This document shows positions 1 through 15,570 of a DNA stretch of 64,000 bases, in pieces. The position numbers and the translations under genes were made by a program. The stretch comes from Loxodes magnus. Taxonomy: Eukaryota; Ciliophora; Karyorelictea; Loxodida; Loxodidae. The notes beneath the pieces are model-generated. The model did no database searches and had not been told where the DNA came from. It worked only from the letters and a program-made list of their open reading frames with translations. Every line of letters begins with the position of its first letter. The stretch's first letter is position 1. The stretch covers positions 1-64,000 of the forward strand of contig CAMPDV010000297.1 in the NCBI GenBank assembly GCA_946699065.1, written 5' to 3'.

Positions 1-3000
1 AATCAAAAACAATGTTTTTTTTACTTTAAAAATTACACAACTATTTTTCATACATTGTTAACTCACTCTGGTATTAAAATTTCGTATTCTCACTTCAAAA
101 CATCTTATAAAACAATGTTTTTTTTTACTTTAAAAATTACACAACTATTTTTCATACATTGTTAACTCACTCTGGTATTAAAATTTCGTATTCTCACTTC
201 AAAACATATCAAAAACAATGTTTTTTTTTTACTTTAAAAATTACACAACTATTTTTCATACATTGTTAACTCACTCTGGTATTAAAATTTCGTATTCTCA
301 CTTCAAAACATATCAAAAACAATGTTTTTTTTTACTTTAAAAATTACACAACTATTTTTCATACATTGTTAACTCACTCTGGTATTAAAATTTCGTATTC
401 TCACTTCAAAACATATCAAAAACAATGTTTTTTTTTACTTTAAAAATTACACAACTATTTTTCATACATTGTTAACTCACTCTGGTATTAAAATTTCGTA
501 TTCTCACTTCAAAACATATCAAAAACAATGTTTTTTTTTACTTTAAAAATTACACAACTATTTTTCATACATTGTTAACTCACTCTGGTATTAAAATTTC
601 GTATTCTCACTTCAAAACATATCAAAAACAATGTTTTTTTTTTACTTTAAAAATTACACAACTATTTTTCATACATTGTTAACTCACTCTGGTATTAAAA
701 TTTCGTATTCTCACTTCAAAACATCTTATAAAACAATGTTTTTTTTTACTTTAAAAATTACACAACTATTTTTCATACATTGTTAACTCACTCTGGTATT
801 AAAATTTCGTATTCTCACTTCAAAACATCTTATAAAACAATGTTTTTTTTTACTTTAAAAATTACACAACTATTTTTCATACATTGTTAACTCACTCTGG
901 TATTAAAATTTCGTATTCTCACTCTCAAACATCTATAAAACAATGTTTTTTTTTACTTTAAAAATTACACAACTATTTTTCATACATTGTTAACTCACTC
1001 TGGTATTAAAATTTCGTATTCTCACTTCAAAACATATCAAAAACAATGTTTTTTTTTACTTTAAAAATTACACAACTATTTTTCATACATTGTTAACTCA
1101 CTCTGGTATTAAAATTTCGTATTCTCACTCTCAAACATCTATAAAACAATGTTTTTTTTTACTTTAAAAATTACACAACTATTTTTCATACATTGTTAAC
1201 TCACTCTGGTATTAAAATTTCGTATTCTCACTTCAAAACATATCAAAAACAATGTTTTTTTTTACTTTAAAAATTACACAACTATTTTTCATACATTGTT
1301 AACTCACTCTGGTATTAAAATTTCGTATTCTCACTTCAAAACATCTATAAAACAATGTTTTTTTTTACTTTAAAAATTACACAACTATTTTTCATACATT
1401 GTTAACTCACTCTGGTATTAAAATTTCGTATTCTCACTTCAAAACATATCAAAAACAATGTTTTTTTTTACTTTAAAAATTACACAACTATTTTTCATAC
1501 ATTGTTAACTCACTCTGGTATTAAAATTTCGTATTCTCACTTCAAAACATCTTATAAAACAATGTTTTTTTTTACTTTAAAAATTACACAACTATTTTTC
1601 ATACATTGTTAACTCACTCTGGTATTAAAATTTCGTATTCTCACTTCAAAACATATCAAAAACAATGTTTTTTTTTACTTTAAAAATTACACAACTATTT
1701 TTCATACATTGTTAACTCACTCTGGTATTAAAATTTCGTATTCTCACTTCAAAACATATCAAAAACAATGTTTTTTTTTACTTTAAAAATTACACAACTA
1801 TTTTTCATACATTGTTAACTCACTCTGGTATTAAAATTTCGTATTCTCACTCTCAAACATCTATAAAACAATGTTTTTTTTTACTTTAAAAATTACACAA
1901 CTATTTTTCATACATTGTTAACTCACTCTGGTATTAAAATTTCGTATTCTCACTTCAAAACATCTTATAAAACAATGTTTTTTTTTACTTTAAAAATTAC
2001 ACAACTATTTTTCATACATTGTTAACTCACTCTGGTATTAAAATTTCGTATTCTCACTCCAAAACATCTATAAAACAATGTTTTTTTTTACTTTAAAAAT
2101 TACACAACTATTTTTCATACATTGTTAACTCACTCTGGTATTAAAATTTCGTATTCTCACTTCAAAACATATCAAAAACAATGTTTTTTTTTACTTTAAA
2201 AATTACACAACTATTTTTCATACATTGTTAACTCACTCTGGTATTAAAATTTCGTATTCTCACTTCAAAACATATCAAAAACAATGTTTTTTTTTACTTT
2301 AAAAATTACACAACTATTTTTCATACATTGTTAACTCACTCTGGTATTAAAATTTCGTATTCTCACTTCAAAACATATCAAAAACAATGTTTTTTTTTAC
2401 TTTAAAAATTACACAACTATTTTTCATACATTGTTAACTCACTCTGGTATTAAAATTTCGTATTCTCACTTCAAAACATATCAAAAACAATGTTTTTTTT
2501 TACTTTAAAAATTACACAACTATTTTTCATACATTGTTAACTCACTCTGGTATTAAAATTTCGTATTCTCACTTCAAAACATCTTATAAAACAATGTTTT
2601 TTTTTACTTTAAAAATTACACAACTATTTTTCATACATTGTTAACTCACTCTGGTATTAAAATTTCGTATTCTCACTCTCAAACATCTATAAAACAATGT
2701 TTTTTTTTACTTTAAAAATTACACAACTATTTTTCATACATTGTTAACTCACTCTGGTATTAAAATTTCGTATTCTCACTTCAAAACATCTTATAAAACA
2801 ATGTTTTTTTTTACTTTAAAAATTACACAACTATTTTTCATACATTGTTAACTCACTCTGGTATTAAAATTTCGTATTCTCACTTCAAAACATATCAAAA
2901 ACAATGTTTTTTTTTACTTTAAAAATTACACAACTATTTTTCATACATTGTTAACTCACTCTGGTATTAAAATTTTAATTTCTCACTTCAAAACATATCA

Positions 3001-6000
3001 AAAACAATGTTTTTTTTTACTTTAAAAATTACACAACTATTTTTCATACATTGTTAACTCACTCTGGTATTAAAATTTCGTATTCTCACTCTCAAACATC
3101 TATAAAACAATGTTTTTTTTTACTTTAAAAATTACACAACTATTTTTCATACATTGTTAACTCACTCTGGTATTAAAATTTCGTATTCTCACTCCAAAAC
3201 ATCTATAAAACAATGTTTTTTTTTACTTTAAAAATTACACAACTATTTTTCATACATTGTTAACTCACTCTGGTATTAAAATTTCGTATTCTCAGTCCAA
3301 AACATCTATAAAACAATGTTTTTTTTTACTTTAAAAATTACACAACTATTTTTCATACATTGTTAACTCACTCTGGTATTAAAATTTCGTATTCTCACTT
3401 CAAAACATCTATAAAACAATGTTTTTTTTTACTTTAAAAATTACACAACTATTTTTCATACATTGTTAACTCACTCTGGTATTAAAATTTCGTATTCTCA
3501 CTCTCAAACATCTATAAAACAATGTTTTTTTTTACTTTAAAAATTACACAACTATTTTTCATACATTGTTAACTCACTCTGGTATTAAAATTTCGTATTC
3601 TCACTCTCAAACATCTATAAAACAATGTTTTTTTTTACTTTAAAAATTACACAACTCTTTTTCATACATTGTTAACTCACTCTGGTATTAAAATTTCGTA
3701 TTCTCACTTCAAAACATATCAAAAACAATGTTTTTTTTTTACTTTAAAAATTACACAACTATTTTTCATACATTGTTAACTCACTCTGGTATTAAAATTT
3801 CGTATTCTCACTTCAAAACATATCAAAAACAATGTTTTTTTTTACTTTAAAAATTACACAACTATTTTTCATACATTGTTAACTCACTCTGGTATTAAAA
3901 TTTCGTATTCTCACTTCAAAACATATCAAAAACAATGTTTTTTTTTACTTTAAAAATTACACAACTCTTTTTCATACATTGTTAACTCACTCTGGTATTA
4001 AAATTTCGTATTCTCACTTCAAAACATCTTATAAAACAATGTTTTTTTTTTACTTTAAAAATTACACAACTCTTTTTCATACATTGTTAACTCACTCTGG
4101 TATTAAAATTTCGTATTCTCACTTCAAAACATATCAAAAACAATGTTTTTTTTTACTTTAAAAATTACACAACTCTTTTTCATACATTGTTAACTCACTC
4201 TGGTATTAAAATTTCGTATTCTCACTTCAAAACATATCAAAAACAATGTTTTTTTTTACTTTAAAAATTACACAACTATTTTTCATACATTGTTAACTCA
4301 CTCTGGTATTAAAATTTCGTATTCTCACTCTCAAACATCTATAAAACAATGTTTTTTTTTACTTTAAAAATTACACAACTATTTTTCATACATTGTTAAC
4401 TCACTCTGGTATTAAAATTTCGTATTCTCACTCCAAAACATCTATAAAACAATGTTTTTTTTTACTTTAAAAATTACACAACTATTTTTCATACATTGTT
4501 AACTCACTCTGGTATTAAAATTTCGTATTCTCAGTCCAAAACATATCAAAAACAATGTTTTTTTTTACTTTAAAAATTACACAACTATTTTTCATACATT
4601 GTTAACTCACTCTGGTATTAAAATTTCGTATTCTCACTTCAAAACATATCAAAAACAATGTTTTTTTTTACTTTAAAAATTACACAACTATTTTTCATAC
4701 ATTGTTAACTCACTCTGGTATTAAAATTTCGTATTCTCACTCTCAAACATCTATAAAACAATGTTTTTTTTTACTTTAAAAATTACACAACTATTTTTCA
4801 TACATTGTTAACTCACTCTGGTATTAAAATTTCGTATTCTCAGTCCAAAACATCTTATAAAACAATGTTTTTTTTTACTTTAAAAATTACACAACTATTT
4901 TTCATACATTGTTAACTCACTCTGGTATTAAAATTTCGTATTCTCACTTCAAAACATATCAAAAACAATGTTTTTTTTTACTTTAAAAATTACACAACTA
5001 TTTTTCATACATTGTTAACTCACTCTGGTATTAAAATTTCGTATTCTCACTCTCAAACATCTATAAAACAATGTTTTTTTTTACTTTAAAAATTACACAA
5101 CTATTTTTCATACATTGTTAACTCACTCTGGTATTAAAATTTCGTATTCTCACTTCAAAACATCTTATAAAACAATGTTTTTTTTTACTTTAAAAATTAC
5201 ACAACTATTTTTCATACATTGTTAACTCACTCTGGTATTAAAATTTCGTATTCTCACTTCAAAACATCTATAAAACAATGTTTTTTTTTACTTTAAAAAT
5301 TACACAACTCTTTTTCATACATTGTTAACTCACTCTGGTATTAAAATTTCGTATTCTCACTTCAAAACATATCAAAAACAATGTTTTTTTTTACTTTAAA
5401 AATTACACAACTATTTTTCATACATTGTTAACTCACTCTGGTATTAAAATTTCGTATTCTCACTCCAAAACATCTATAAAACAATGTTTTTTTTTACTTT
5501 AAAAATTACACAACTATTTTTCATACATTGTTAACTCACTCTGGTATTAAAATTTCGTATTCTCACTTCAAAACATCTATAAAACAATGTTTTTTTTTAC
5601 TTTAAAAATTACACAACTATTTTTCATACATTGTTAACTCACTCTGGTATTAAAATTTCGTATTCTCACTCCCAAACATCTATAAAACAATGTTTTTTTT
5701 TACTTTAAAAATTACACAACTATTTTTCATACATTGTTAACTCACTCTGGTATTAAAATTTCGTATTCTCACTCCAAAACATCTATAAAACAATGTTTTT
5801 TTTTACTTTAAAAATTACACAACTATTTTTCATACATTGTTAACTCACTCTGGTATTAAAATTTCGTATTCTCACTTCAAAACATCTATAAAACAATGTT
5901 TTTTTTTACTTTAAAAATTACACAACTATTTTTCATACATTGTTAACTCACTCTGGTATTAAAATTTCGTATTCTCACTCCCAAACATCTATAAAACAAT

Positions 6001-9000
6001 GTTTTTTTTTTACTTTAAAAATTACACAACTATTTTTCATACATTGTTAACTCACTCTGGTATTAAAATTTCGTATTCTCACTTCAAAACATCTATAAAA
6101 CAATGTTTTTTTTTTACTTTAAAAATTACACAACTATTTTTCATACATTGTTAACTCACTCTGGTATTAAAATTTCGTATTCTCACTTCAAAACATCTAT
6201 AAAACAATGTTTTTTTTTACTTTAAAAATTACACAACTATTTTTCATACATTGTTAACTCACTCTGGTATTAAAATTTCGTATTCTCACTTCAAAACATA
6301 TCAAAAACAATGTTTTTTTTTACTTTAAAAATTACACAACTATTTTTCATACATTGTTAACTCACTCTGGTATTAAAATTTCGTATTCTCACTTCAAAAC
6401 ATATCAAAAACAATGTTTTTTTTTACTTTAAAAATTACACAACTCTTTTTCATACATTGTTAACTCACTCTGGTATTAAAATTTCGTATTCTCACTTCAA
6501 AACATATCAAAAACAATGTTTTTTTTTTACTTTAAAAATTACACAACTCTTTTTCATACATTGTTAACTCACTCTGGTATTAAAATTTCGTATTCTCACT
6601 TCAAAACATCTATAAAACAATGTTTTTTTTTACTTTAAAAATTACACAACTATTTTTCATACATTGTTAACTCACTCTGGTATTAAAATTTCGTATTCTC
6701 ACTCTCAAACATCTATAAAACAATGTTTTTTTTTACTTTAAAAATTACACAACTATTTTTCATACATTGTTAACTCACTCTGGTATTAAAATTTCGTATT
6801 CTCACTTCAAAACTTCTATAAAACAATGTTTTTTTTTACTTTAAAAATTACACAACTATTTTTCATACATTGTTAACTCACTCTGGTATTAAAATTTCGT
6901 ATTCTCACTCTCAAACATCTATAAAACAATGTTTTTTTTTACTTTAAAAATTACACAACTATTTTTCATACATTGTTAACTCACTCTGGTATTAAAATTT
7001 CGTATTCTCACTTCAAAACATCTTATAAAACAATGTTTTTTTTTACTTTAAAAATTACACAACTATTTTTCATACATTGTTAACTCACTCTGGTATTAAA
7101 ATTTCGTATTCTCAGTCCAAAACATCTATAAAACAATGTTTTTTTTTACTTTAAAAATTACACAACTATTTTTCATACATTGTTAACTCACTCTGGTATT
7201 AAAATTTCGTATTCTCACTTCAAAACATATCAAAAACAATGTTTTTTTTTACTTTAAAAATTACACAACTATTTTTCATACATTGTTAACTCACTCTGGT
7301 ATTAAAATTTCGTATTCTCACTCTCAAACATCTATAAAACAATGTTTTTTTTTACTTTAAAAATTACACAACTATTTTTCATACATTGTTAACTCACTCT
7401 GGTATTAAAATTTCGTATTCTCACTTCAAAACATCTTATAAAACAATGTTTTTTTTTACTTTAAAAATTACACAACTATTTTTCATACATTGTTAACTCA
7501 CTCTGGTATTAAAATTTCGTATTCTCACTTCAAAACATCTATAAAACAATGTTTTTTTTTACTTTAAAAATTACACAACTCTTTTTCATACATTGTTAAC
7601 TCACTCTGGTATTAAAATTTCGTATTCTCACTTCAAAACATATCAAAAACAATGTTTTTTTTTACTTTAAAAATTACACAACTATTTTTCATACATTGTT
7701 AACTCACTCTGGTATTAAAATTTCGTATTCTCACTCCAAAACATCTATAAAACAATGTTTTTTTTTACTTTAAAAATTACACAACTATTTTTCATACATT
7801 GTTAACTCACTCTGGTATTAAAATTTCGTATTCTCACTTCAAAACATCTATAAAACAATGTTTTTTTTTACTTTAAAAATTACACAACTATTTTTCATAC
7901 ATTGTTAACTCACTCTGGTATTAAAATTTCGTATTCTCACTCCCAAACATCTATAAAACAATGTTTTTTTTTTACTTTAAAAATTACACAACTATTTTTC
8001 ATACATTGTTAACTCACTCTGGTATTAAAATTTCGTATTCTCACTTCAAAACATCTATAAAACAATGTTTTTTTTTACTTTAAAAATTACACAACTATTT
8101 TTCATACATTGTTAACTCACTCTGGTATTAAAATTTCGTATTCTCACTTCAAAACATCTATAAAACAATGTTTTTTTTTACTTTAAAAATTACACAACTA
8201 TTTTTCATACATTGTTAACTCACTCTGGTATTAAAATTTCGTATTCTCACTTCAAAACATATCAAAAACAATGTTTTTTTTTACTTTAAAAATTACACAA
8301 CTATTTTTCATACATTGTTAACTCACTCTGGTATTAAAATTTCGTATTCTCACTTCAAAACATATCAAAAACAATGTTTTTTTTTACTTTAAAAATTACA
8401 CAACTCTTTTTCATACATTGTTAACTCACTCTGGTATTAAAATTTCGTATTCTCACTTCAAAACATATCAAAAACAATGTTTTTTTTTACTTTAAAAATT
8501 ACACAACTCTTTTTCATACATTGTTAACTCACTCTGGTATTAAAATTTCGTATTCTCACTTCAAAACATCTATAAAACAATGTTTTTTTTTACTTTAAAA
8601 ATTACACAACTATTTTTCATACATTGTTAACTCACTCTGGTATTAAAATTTCGTATTCTCACTCTCAAACTTCTATAAAACAATGTTTTTTTTTACTTTA
8701 AAAATTACACAACTATTTTTCATACATTGTTAACTCACTCTGGTATTAAAATTTCGTATTCTCACTTCAAAACTTCTATAAAACAATGTTTTTTTTTACT
8801 TTAAAAATTACACAACTATTTTTCATACATTGTTAACTCACTCTGGTATTAAAATTTCGTATTCTCACTCTCAAACATCTATAAAACAATGTTTTTTTTT
8901 ACTTTAAAAATTACACAACTATTTTTCATACATTGTTAACTCACTCTGGTATTAAAATTTCGTATTCTCACTTCAAAACATCTTATAAAACAATGTTTTT

Positions 9001-12000
9001 TTTTACTTTAAAAATTACACAACTATTTTTCATACATTGTTAACTCACTCTGGTATTAAAATTTCGTATTCTCACTTCAAAACATATCAAAAACAATGTT
9101 TTTTTTTACTTTAAAAATTACACAACTCTTTTTCATACATTGTTAACTCACTCTGGTATTAAAATTTCGTATTCTCACTCCAAAACATCTATAAAACAAT
9201 GTTTTTTTTTACTTTAAAAATTACACAACTATTTTTCATACATTGTTAACTCACTCTGGTATTAAAATTTCGTATTCTCACTTCAAAACATATCAAAAAC
9301 AATGTTTTTTTTTACTTTAAAAATTACACAACTATTTTTCATACATTGTTAACTCACTCTGGTATTAAAATTTCGTATTCTCACTTCAAAACATATCAAA
9401 AACAATGTTTTTTTTTACTTTAAAAATTACACAACTATTTTTCATACATTGTTAACTCACTCTGGTATTAAAATTTCGTATTCTCACTCTCAAACATCTA
9501 TAAAACAATGTTTTTTTTTACTTTAAAAATTACACAACTATTTTTCATACATTGTTAACTCACTCTGGTATTAAAATTTCGTATTCTCACTTCAAAACAT
9601 CTTATAAAACAATGTTTTTTTTTACTTTAAAAATTACACAACTATTTTTCATACATTGTTAACTCACTCTGGTATTAAAATTTCGTATTCTCACTTCAAA
9701 ACATCTATAAAACAATGTTTTTTTTTACTTTAAAAATTACACAACTCTTTTTCATACATTGTTAACTCACTCTGGTATTAAAATTTCGTATTCTCACTTC
9801 AAAACATATCAAAAACAATGTTTTTTTTTACTTTAAAAATTACACAACTATTTTTCATACATTGTTAACTCACTCTGGTATTAAAATTTCGTATTCTCAC
9901 TTCAAAACATATCAAAAACAATGTTTTTTTTTACTTTAAAAATTACACAACTATTTTTCATACATTGTTAACTCACTCTGGTATTAAAATTTCGTATTCT
10001 CACTCTCAAACATCTATAAAACAATGTTTTTTTTTACTTTAAAAATTACACAACTATTTTTCATACATTGTTAACTCACTCTGGTATTAAAATTTCGTAT
10101 TCTCACTTCAAAACATCTTATAAAACAATGTTTTTTTTTACTTTAAAAATTACACAACTATTTTTCATACATTGTTAACTCACTCTGGTATTAAAATTTC
10201 GTATTCTCACTTCAAAACATCTATAAAACAATGTTTTTTTTTACTTTAAAAATTACACAACTCTTTTTCATACATTGTTAACTCACTCTGGTATTAAAAT
10301 TTCGTATTCTCACTTCAAAACATATCAAAAACAATGTTTTTTTTTACTTTAAAAATTACACAACTATTTTTCATACATTGTTAACTCACTCTGGTATTAA
10401 AATTTCGTATTCTCACTTCAAAACATATCAAAAACAATGTTTTTTTTTACTTTAAAAATTACACAACTATTTTTCATACATTGTTAACTCACTCTGGTAT
10501 TAAAATTTCGTATTCTCACTCTCAAACATCTATAAAACAATGTTTTTTTTTACTTTAAAAATTACACAACTATTTTTCATACATTGTTAACTCACTCTGG
10601 TATTAAAATTTCGTATTCTCACTTCAAAACATCTTATAAAACAATGTTTTTTTTTACTTTAAAAATTACACAACTATTTTTCATACATTGTTAACTCACT
10701 CTGGTATTAAAATTTCGTATTCTCACTCTCAAACATCTATAAAACAATGTTTTTTTTTACTTTAAAAATTACACAACTATTTTTCATACATTGTTAACTC
10801 ACTCTGGTATTAAAATTTCGTATTCTCACTTCAAAACATCTATAAAACAATGTTTTTTTTTACTTTAAAAATTACACAACTATTTTTCATACATTGTTAA
10901 CTCACTCTGGTATTAAAATTTCGTATTCTCAGTCCAAAACATCTATAAAACAATGTTTTTTTTTACTTTAAAAATTACACAACTATTTTTCATACATTGT
11001 TAACTCACTCTGGTATTAAAATTTCGTATTCTCACTCTCAAACATCTATAAAACAATGTTTTTTTTTACTTTAAAAATTACACAACTATTTTTCATACAT
11101 TGTTAACTCACTCTGGTATTAAAATTTCGTATTCTCACTCCCAAACATCTATAAAACAATGTTTTTTTTTACTTTAAAAATTACACAACTATTTTTCATA
11201 CATTGTTAACTCACTCTGGTATTAAAATTTCGTATTCTCACTTCAAAACATATCAAAAACAATGTTTTTTTTTACTTTAAAAATTACACAACTATTTTTC
11301 ATACATTGTTAACTCACTCTGGTATTAAAATTTCGTATTCTCACTCTCAAACATCTATAAAACAATGTTTTTTTTTACTTTAAAAATTACACAACTATTT
11401 TTCATACATTGTTAACTCACTCTGGTATTAAAATTTCGTATTCTCACTTCAAAACATCTTATAAAACAATGTTTTTTTTTACTTTAAAAATTACACAACT
11501 ATTTTTCATACATTGTTAACTCACTCTGGTATTAAAATTTCGTATTCTCACTTCAAAACATCTATAAAACAATGTTTTTTTTTACTTTAAAAATTACACA
11601 ACTCTTTTTCATACATTGTTAACTCACTCTGGTATTAAAATTTCGTATTCTCACTTCAAAACATATCAAAAACAATGTTTTTTTTTACTTTAAAAATTAC
11701 ACAACTATTTTTCATACATTGTTAACTCACTCTGGTATTAAAATTTCGTATTCTCACTTCAAAACATATCAAAAACAATGTTTTTTTTTACTTTAAAAAT
11801 TACACAACTATTTTTCATACATTGTTAACTCACTCTGGTATTAAAATTTCGTATTCTCACTCTCAAACATCTATAAAACAATGTTTTTTTTTACTTTAAA
11901 AATTACACAACTATTTTTCATACATTGTTAACTCACTCTGGTATTAAAATTTCGTATTCTCACTTCAAAACATCTTATAAAACAATGTTTTTTTTTACTT

Positions 12001-12059
12001 TAAAAATTACACAACTATTTTTCATACATTGTTAACTCACTCTGGTATTAAAATTTCGT

Positions 12060-15000
12060 ATTCTCACTCCAAAACATCTATAAAACAATGTTTTTTTTTA
12101 CTTTAAAAATTACACAACTATTTTTCATACATTGTTAACTCACTCTGGTATTAAAATTTCGTATTCTCACTTCAAAACATCTATAAAACAATGTTTTTTT
12201 TTACTTTAAAAATTACACAACTATTTTTCATACATTGTTAACTCACTCTGGTATTAAAATTTCGTATTCTCACTTCAAAACATATCAAAAACAATGTTTT
12301 TTTTTACTTTAAAAATTACACAACTATTTTTCATACATTGTTAACTCACTCTGGTATTAAAATTTCGTATTCTCAGTCCAAAACATCTATAAAACAATGT
12401 TTTTTTTTACTTTAAAAATTACACAACTATTTTTCATACATTGTTAACTCACTCTGGTATTAAAATTTCGTATTCTCACTCTCAAACATCTATAAAACAA
12501 TGTTTTTTTTTACTTTAAAAATTACACAACTATTTTTCATACATTGTTAACTCACTCTGGTATTAAAATTTCGTATTCTCACTTCAAAACATCTATAAAA
12601 CAATGTTTTTTTTTACTTTAAAAATTACACAACTATTTTTCATACATTGTTAACTCACTCTGGTATTAAAATTTCGTATTCTCAGTCCAAAACATCTATA
12701 AAACAATGTTTTTTTTTACTTTAAAAATTACACAACTATTTTTCATACATTGTTAACTCACTCTGGTATTAAAATTTCGTATTCTCACTCCAAAACATCT
12801 ATAAAACAATGTTTTTTTTTACTTTAAAAATTACACAACTATTTTTCATACATTGTTAACTCACTCTGGTATTAAAATTTCGTATTCTCACTTCAAAACA
12901 TCTATAAAACAATGTTTTTTTTTACTTTAAAAATTACACAACTATTTTTCATACATTGTTAACTCACTCTGGTATTAAAATTTCGTATTCTCACTCTCAA
13001 ACATCTATAAAACAATGTTTTTTTTTACTTTAAAAATTACACAACTATTTTTCATACATTGTTAACTCACTCTGGTATTAAAATTTCGTATTCTCACTCC
13101 AAAACATCTATAAAACAATGTTTTTTTTTACTTTAAAAATTACACAACTATTTTTCATACATTGTTAACTCACTCTGGTATTAAAATTTCGTATTCTCAC
13201 TTCAAAACTTCTATAAAACAATGTTTTTTTTTACTTTAAAAATTACACAACTATTTTTCATACATTGTTAACTCACTCTGGTATTAAAATTTCGTATTCT
13301 CACTTCAAAACATCTATAAAACAATGTTTTTTTTTACTTTAAAAATTACACAACTATTTTTCATACATTGTTAACTCACTCTGGTATTAAAATTTCGTAT
13401 TCTCACTTCAAAACATCTATAAAACAATGTTTTTTTTTACTTTAAAAATTACACAACTATTTTTCATACATTGTTAACTCACTCTGGTATTAAAATTTCG
13501 TATTCTCACTCCAAAACATCTATAAAACAATGTTTTTTTTTACTTTAAAAATTACACAACTATTTTTCATACATTGTTAACTCACTCTGGTATTAAAATT
13601 TCGTATTCTCACTTCAAAACATCTATAAAACAATGTTTTTTTTTTACTTTAAAAATTACACAACTATTTTTCATACATTGTTAACTCACTCTGGTATTAA
13701 AATTTCGTATTCTCACTTCAAAACTTCTATAAAACAATGTTTTTTTTTACTTTAAAAATTACACAACTATTTTTCATACATTGTTAACTCACTCTGGTAT
13801 TAAAATTTCGTATTCTCACTTCAAAACTTCTATAAAACAATGTTTTTTTTTACTTTAAAAATTACACAACTATTTTTCATACATTGTTAACTCACTCTGG
13901 TATTAAAATTTCGTATTCTCACTTCAAAACATCTATAAAACAATGTTTTTTTTTACTTTAAAAATTACACAACTATTTTTCATACATTGTTAACTCACTC
14001 TGGTATTAAAATTTCGTATTCTCACTTCAAAACATCTATAAAACAATGTTTTTTTTTACTTTAAAAATTACACAACTATTTTTCATACATTGTTAACTCA
14101 CTCTGGTATTAAAATTTCGTATTCTCACTCCAAAACATCTATAAAACAATGTTTTTTTTTACTTTAAAAATTACACAACTATTTTTCATACATTGTTAAC
14201 TCACTCTGGTATTAAAATTTCGTATTCTCACTCCAAAACATCTATAAAACAATGTTTTTTTTTACTTTAAAAATTACACAACTATTTTTCATACATTGTT
14301 AACTCACTCTGGTATTAAAATTTCGTATTCTCACTTCAAAACATCTATAAAACAATGTTTTTTTTTACTTTAAAAATTACACAACTATTTTTCATACATT
14401 GTTAACTCACTCTGGTATTAAAATTTCGTATTCTCACTTCAAAACATCTATAAAACAATGTTTTTTTTTACTTTAAAAATTACACAACTATTTTTCATAC
14501 ATTGTTAACTCACTCTGGTATTAAAATTTCGTATTCTCACTCCAAAACATCTATAAAACAATGTTTTTTTTTACTTTAAAAATTACACAACTATTTTTCA
14601 TACATTGTTAACTCACTCTGGTATTAAAATTTCGTATTCTCACTTCAAAACTTCTATAAAACAATGTTTTTTTTTACTTTAAAAATTACACAACTATTTT
14701 TCATACATTGTTAACTCACTCTGGTATTAAAATTTCGTATTCTCACTCCAAAACTTCTATAAAACAATGTTTTTTTTTACTTTAAAAATTACACAACTAT
14801 TTTTCATACATTGTTAACTCACTCTGGTATTAAAATTTCGTATTCTCACTTCAAAACATCTTATAAAACAATGTTTTTTTTTACTTTAAAAATTACACAA
14901 CTATTTTTCATACATTGTTAACTCACTCTGGTATTAAAATTTCGTATTCTCACTCCAAAACATCTATAAAACAATGTTTTTTTTTACTTTAAAAATTACA

Positions 15001-15570
15001 CAACTATTTTTCATACATTGTTAACTCACTCTGGTATTAAAATTTCGTATTCTCACTCCAAAACATCTATAAAACAATGTTTTTTTTTACTTTAAAAATT
15101 ACACAACTATTTTTCATACATTGTTAACTCACTCTGGTATTAAAATTTCGTATTCTCACTTCAAAACATCTATAAAACAATGTTTTTTTTTACTTTAAAA
15201 ATTACACAACTATTTTTCATACATTGTTAACTCACTCTGGTATTAAAATTTCGTATTCTCACTCCAAAACATCTATAAAACAATGTTTTTTTTTACTTTA
15301 AAAATTACACAACTATTTTTCATACATTGTTAACTCACTCTGGTATTAAAATTTCGTATTCTCACTCCAAAACATCTATAAAACAATGTTTTTTTTTACT
15401 TTAAAAATTACACAACTATTTTTCATACATTGTTAACTCACTCTGGTATTAAAATTTCGTATTCTCACTTCAAAACATCTATAAAACAATGTTTTTTTTT
15501 ACTTTAAAAATTACACAACTATTTTTCATACATTGTTAACTCACTCTGGTATTAAAATTTCGTATTCTCA
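12060..15570 (+). repeat. Higher-order satellite block, first copy
   Basis: The order of monomer types here is repeated at 18,350-21,860, about 6,288 bp later (roughly 61 monomers). Rare CAGTCC linkers at 12,374 and 12,683 recur at 18,662 and 18,971 with the same types between and after them. This shows block-wise duplication, not only monomer-by-monomer spread. Confidence 0.8.

Noticed and set aside
3979-4161. 60-codon open frame in the satellite
   Set aside because: It is the translation of two satellite monomers and recurs wherever monomer lengths keep phase; there is no gene-like divergence.
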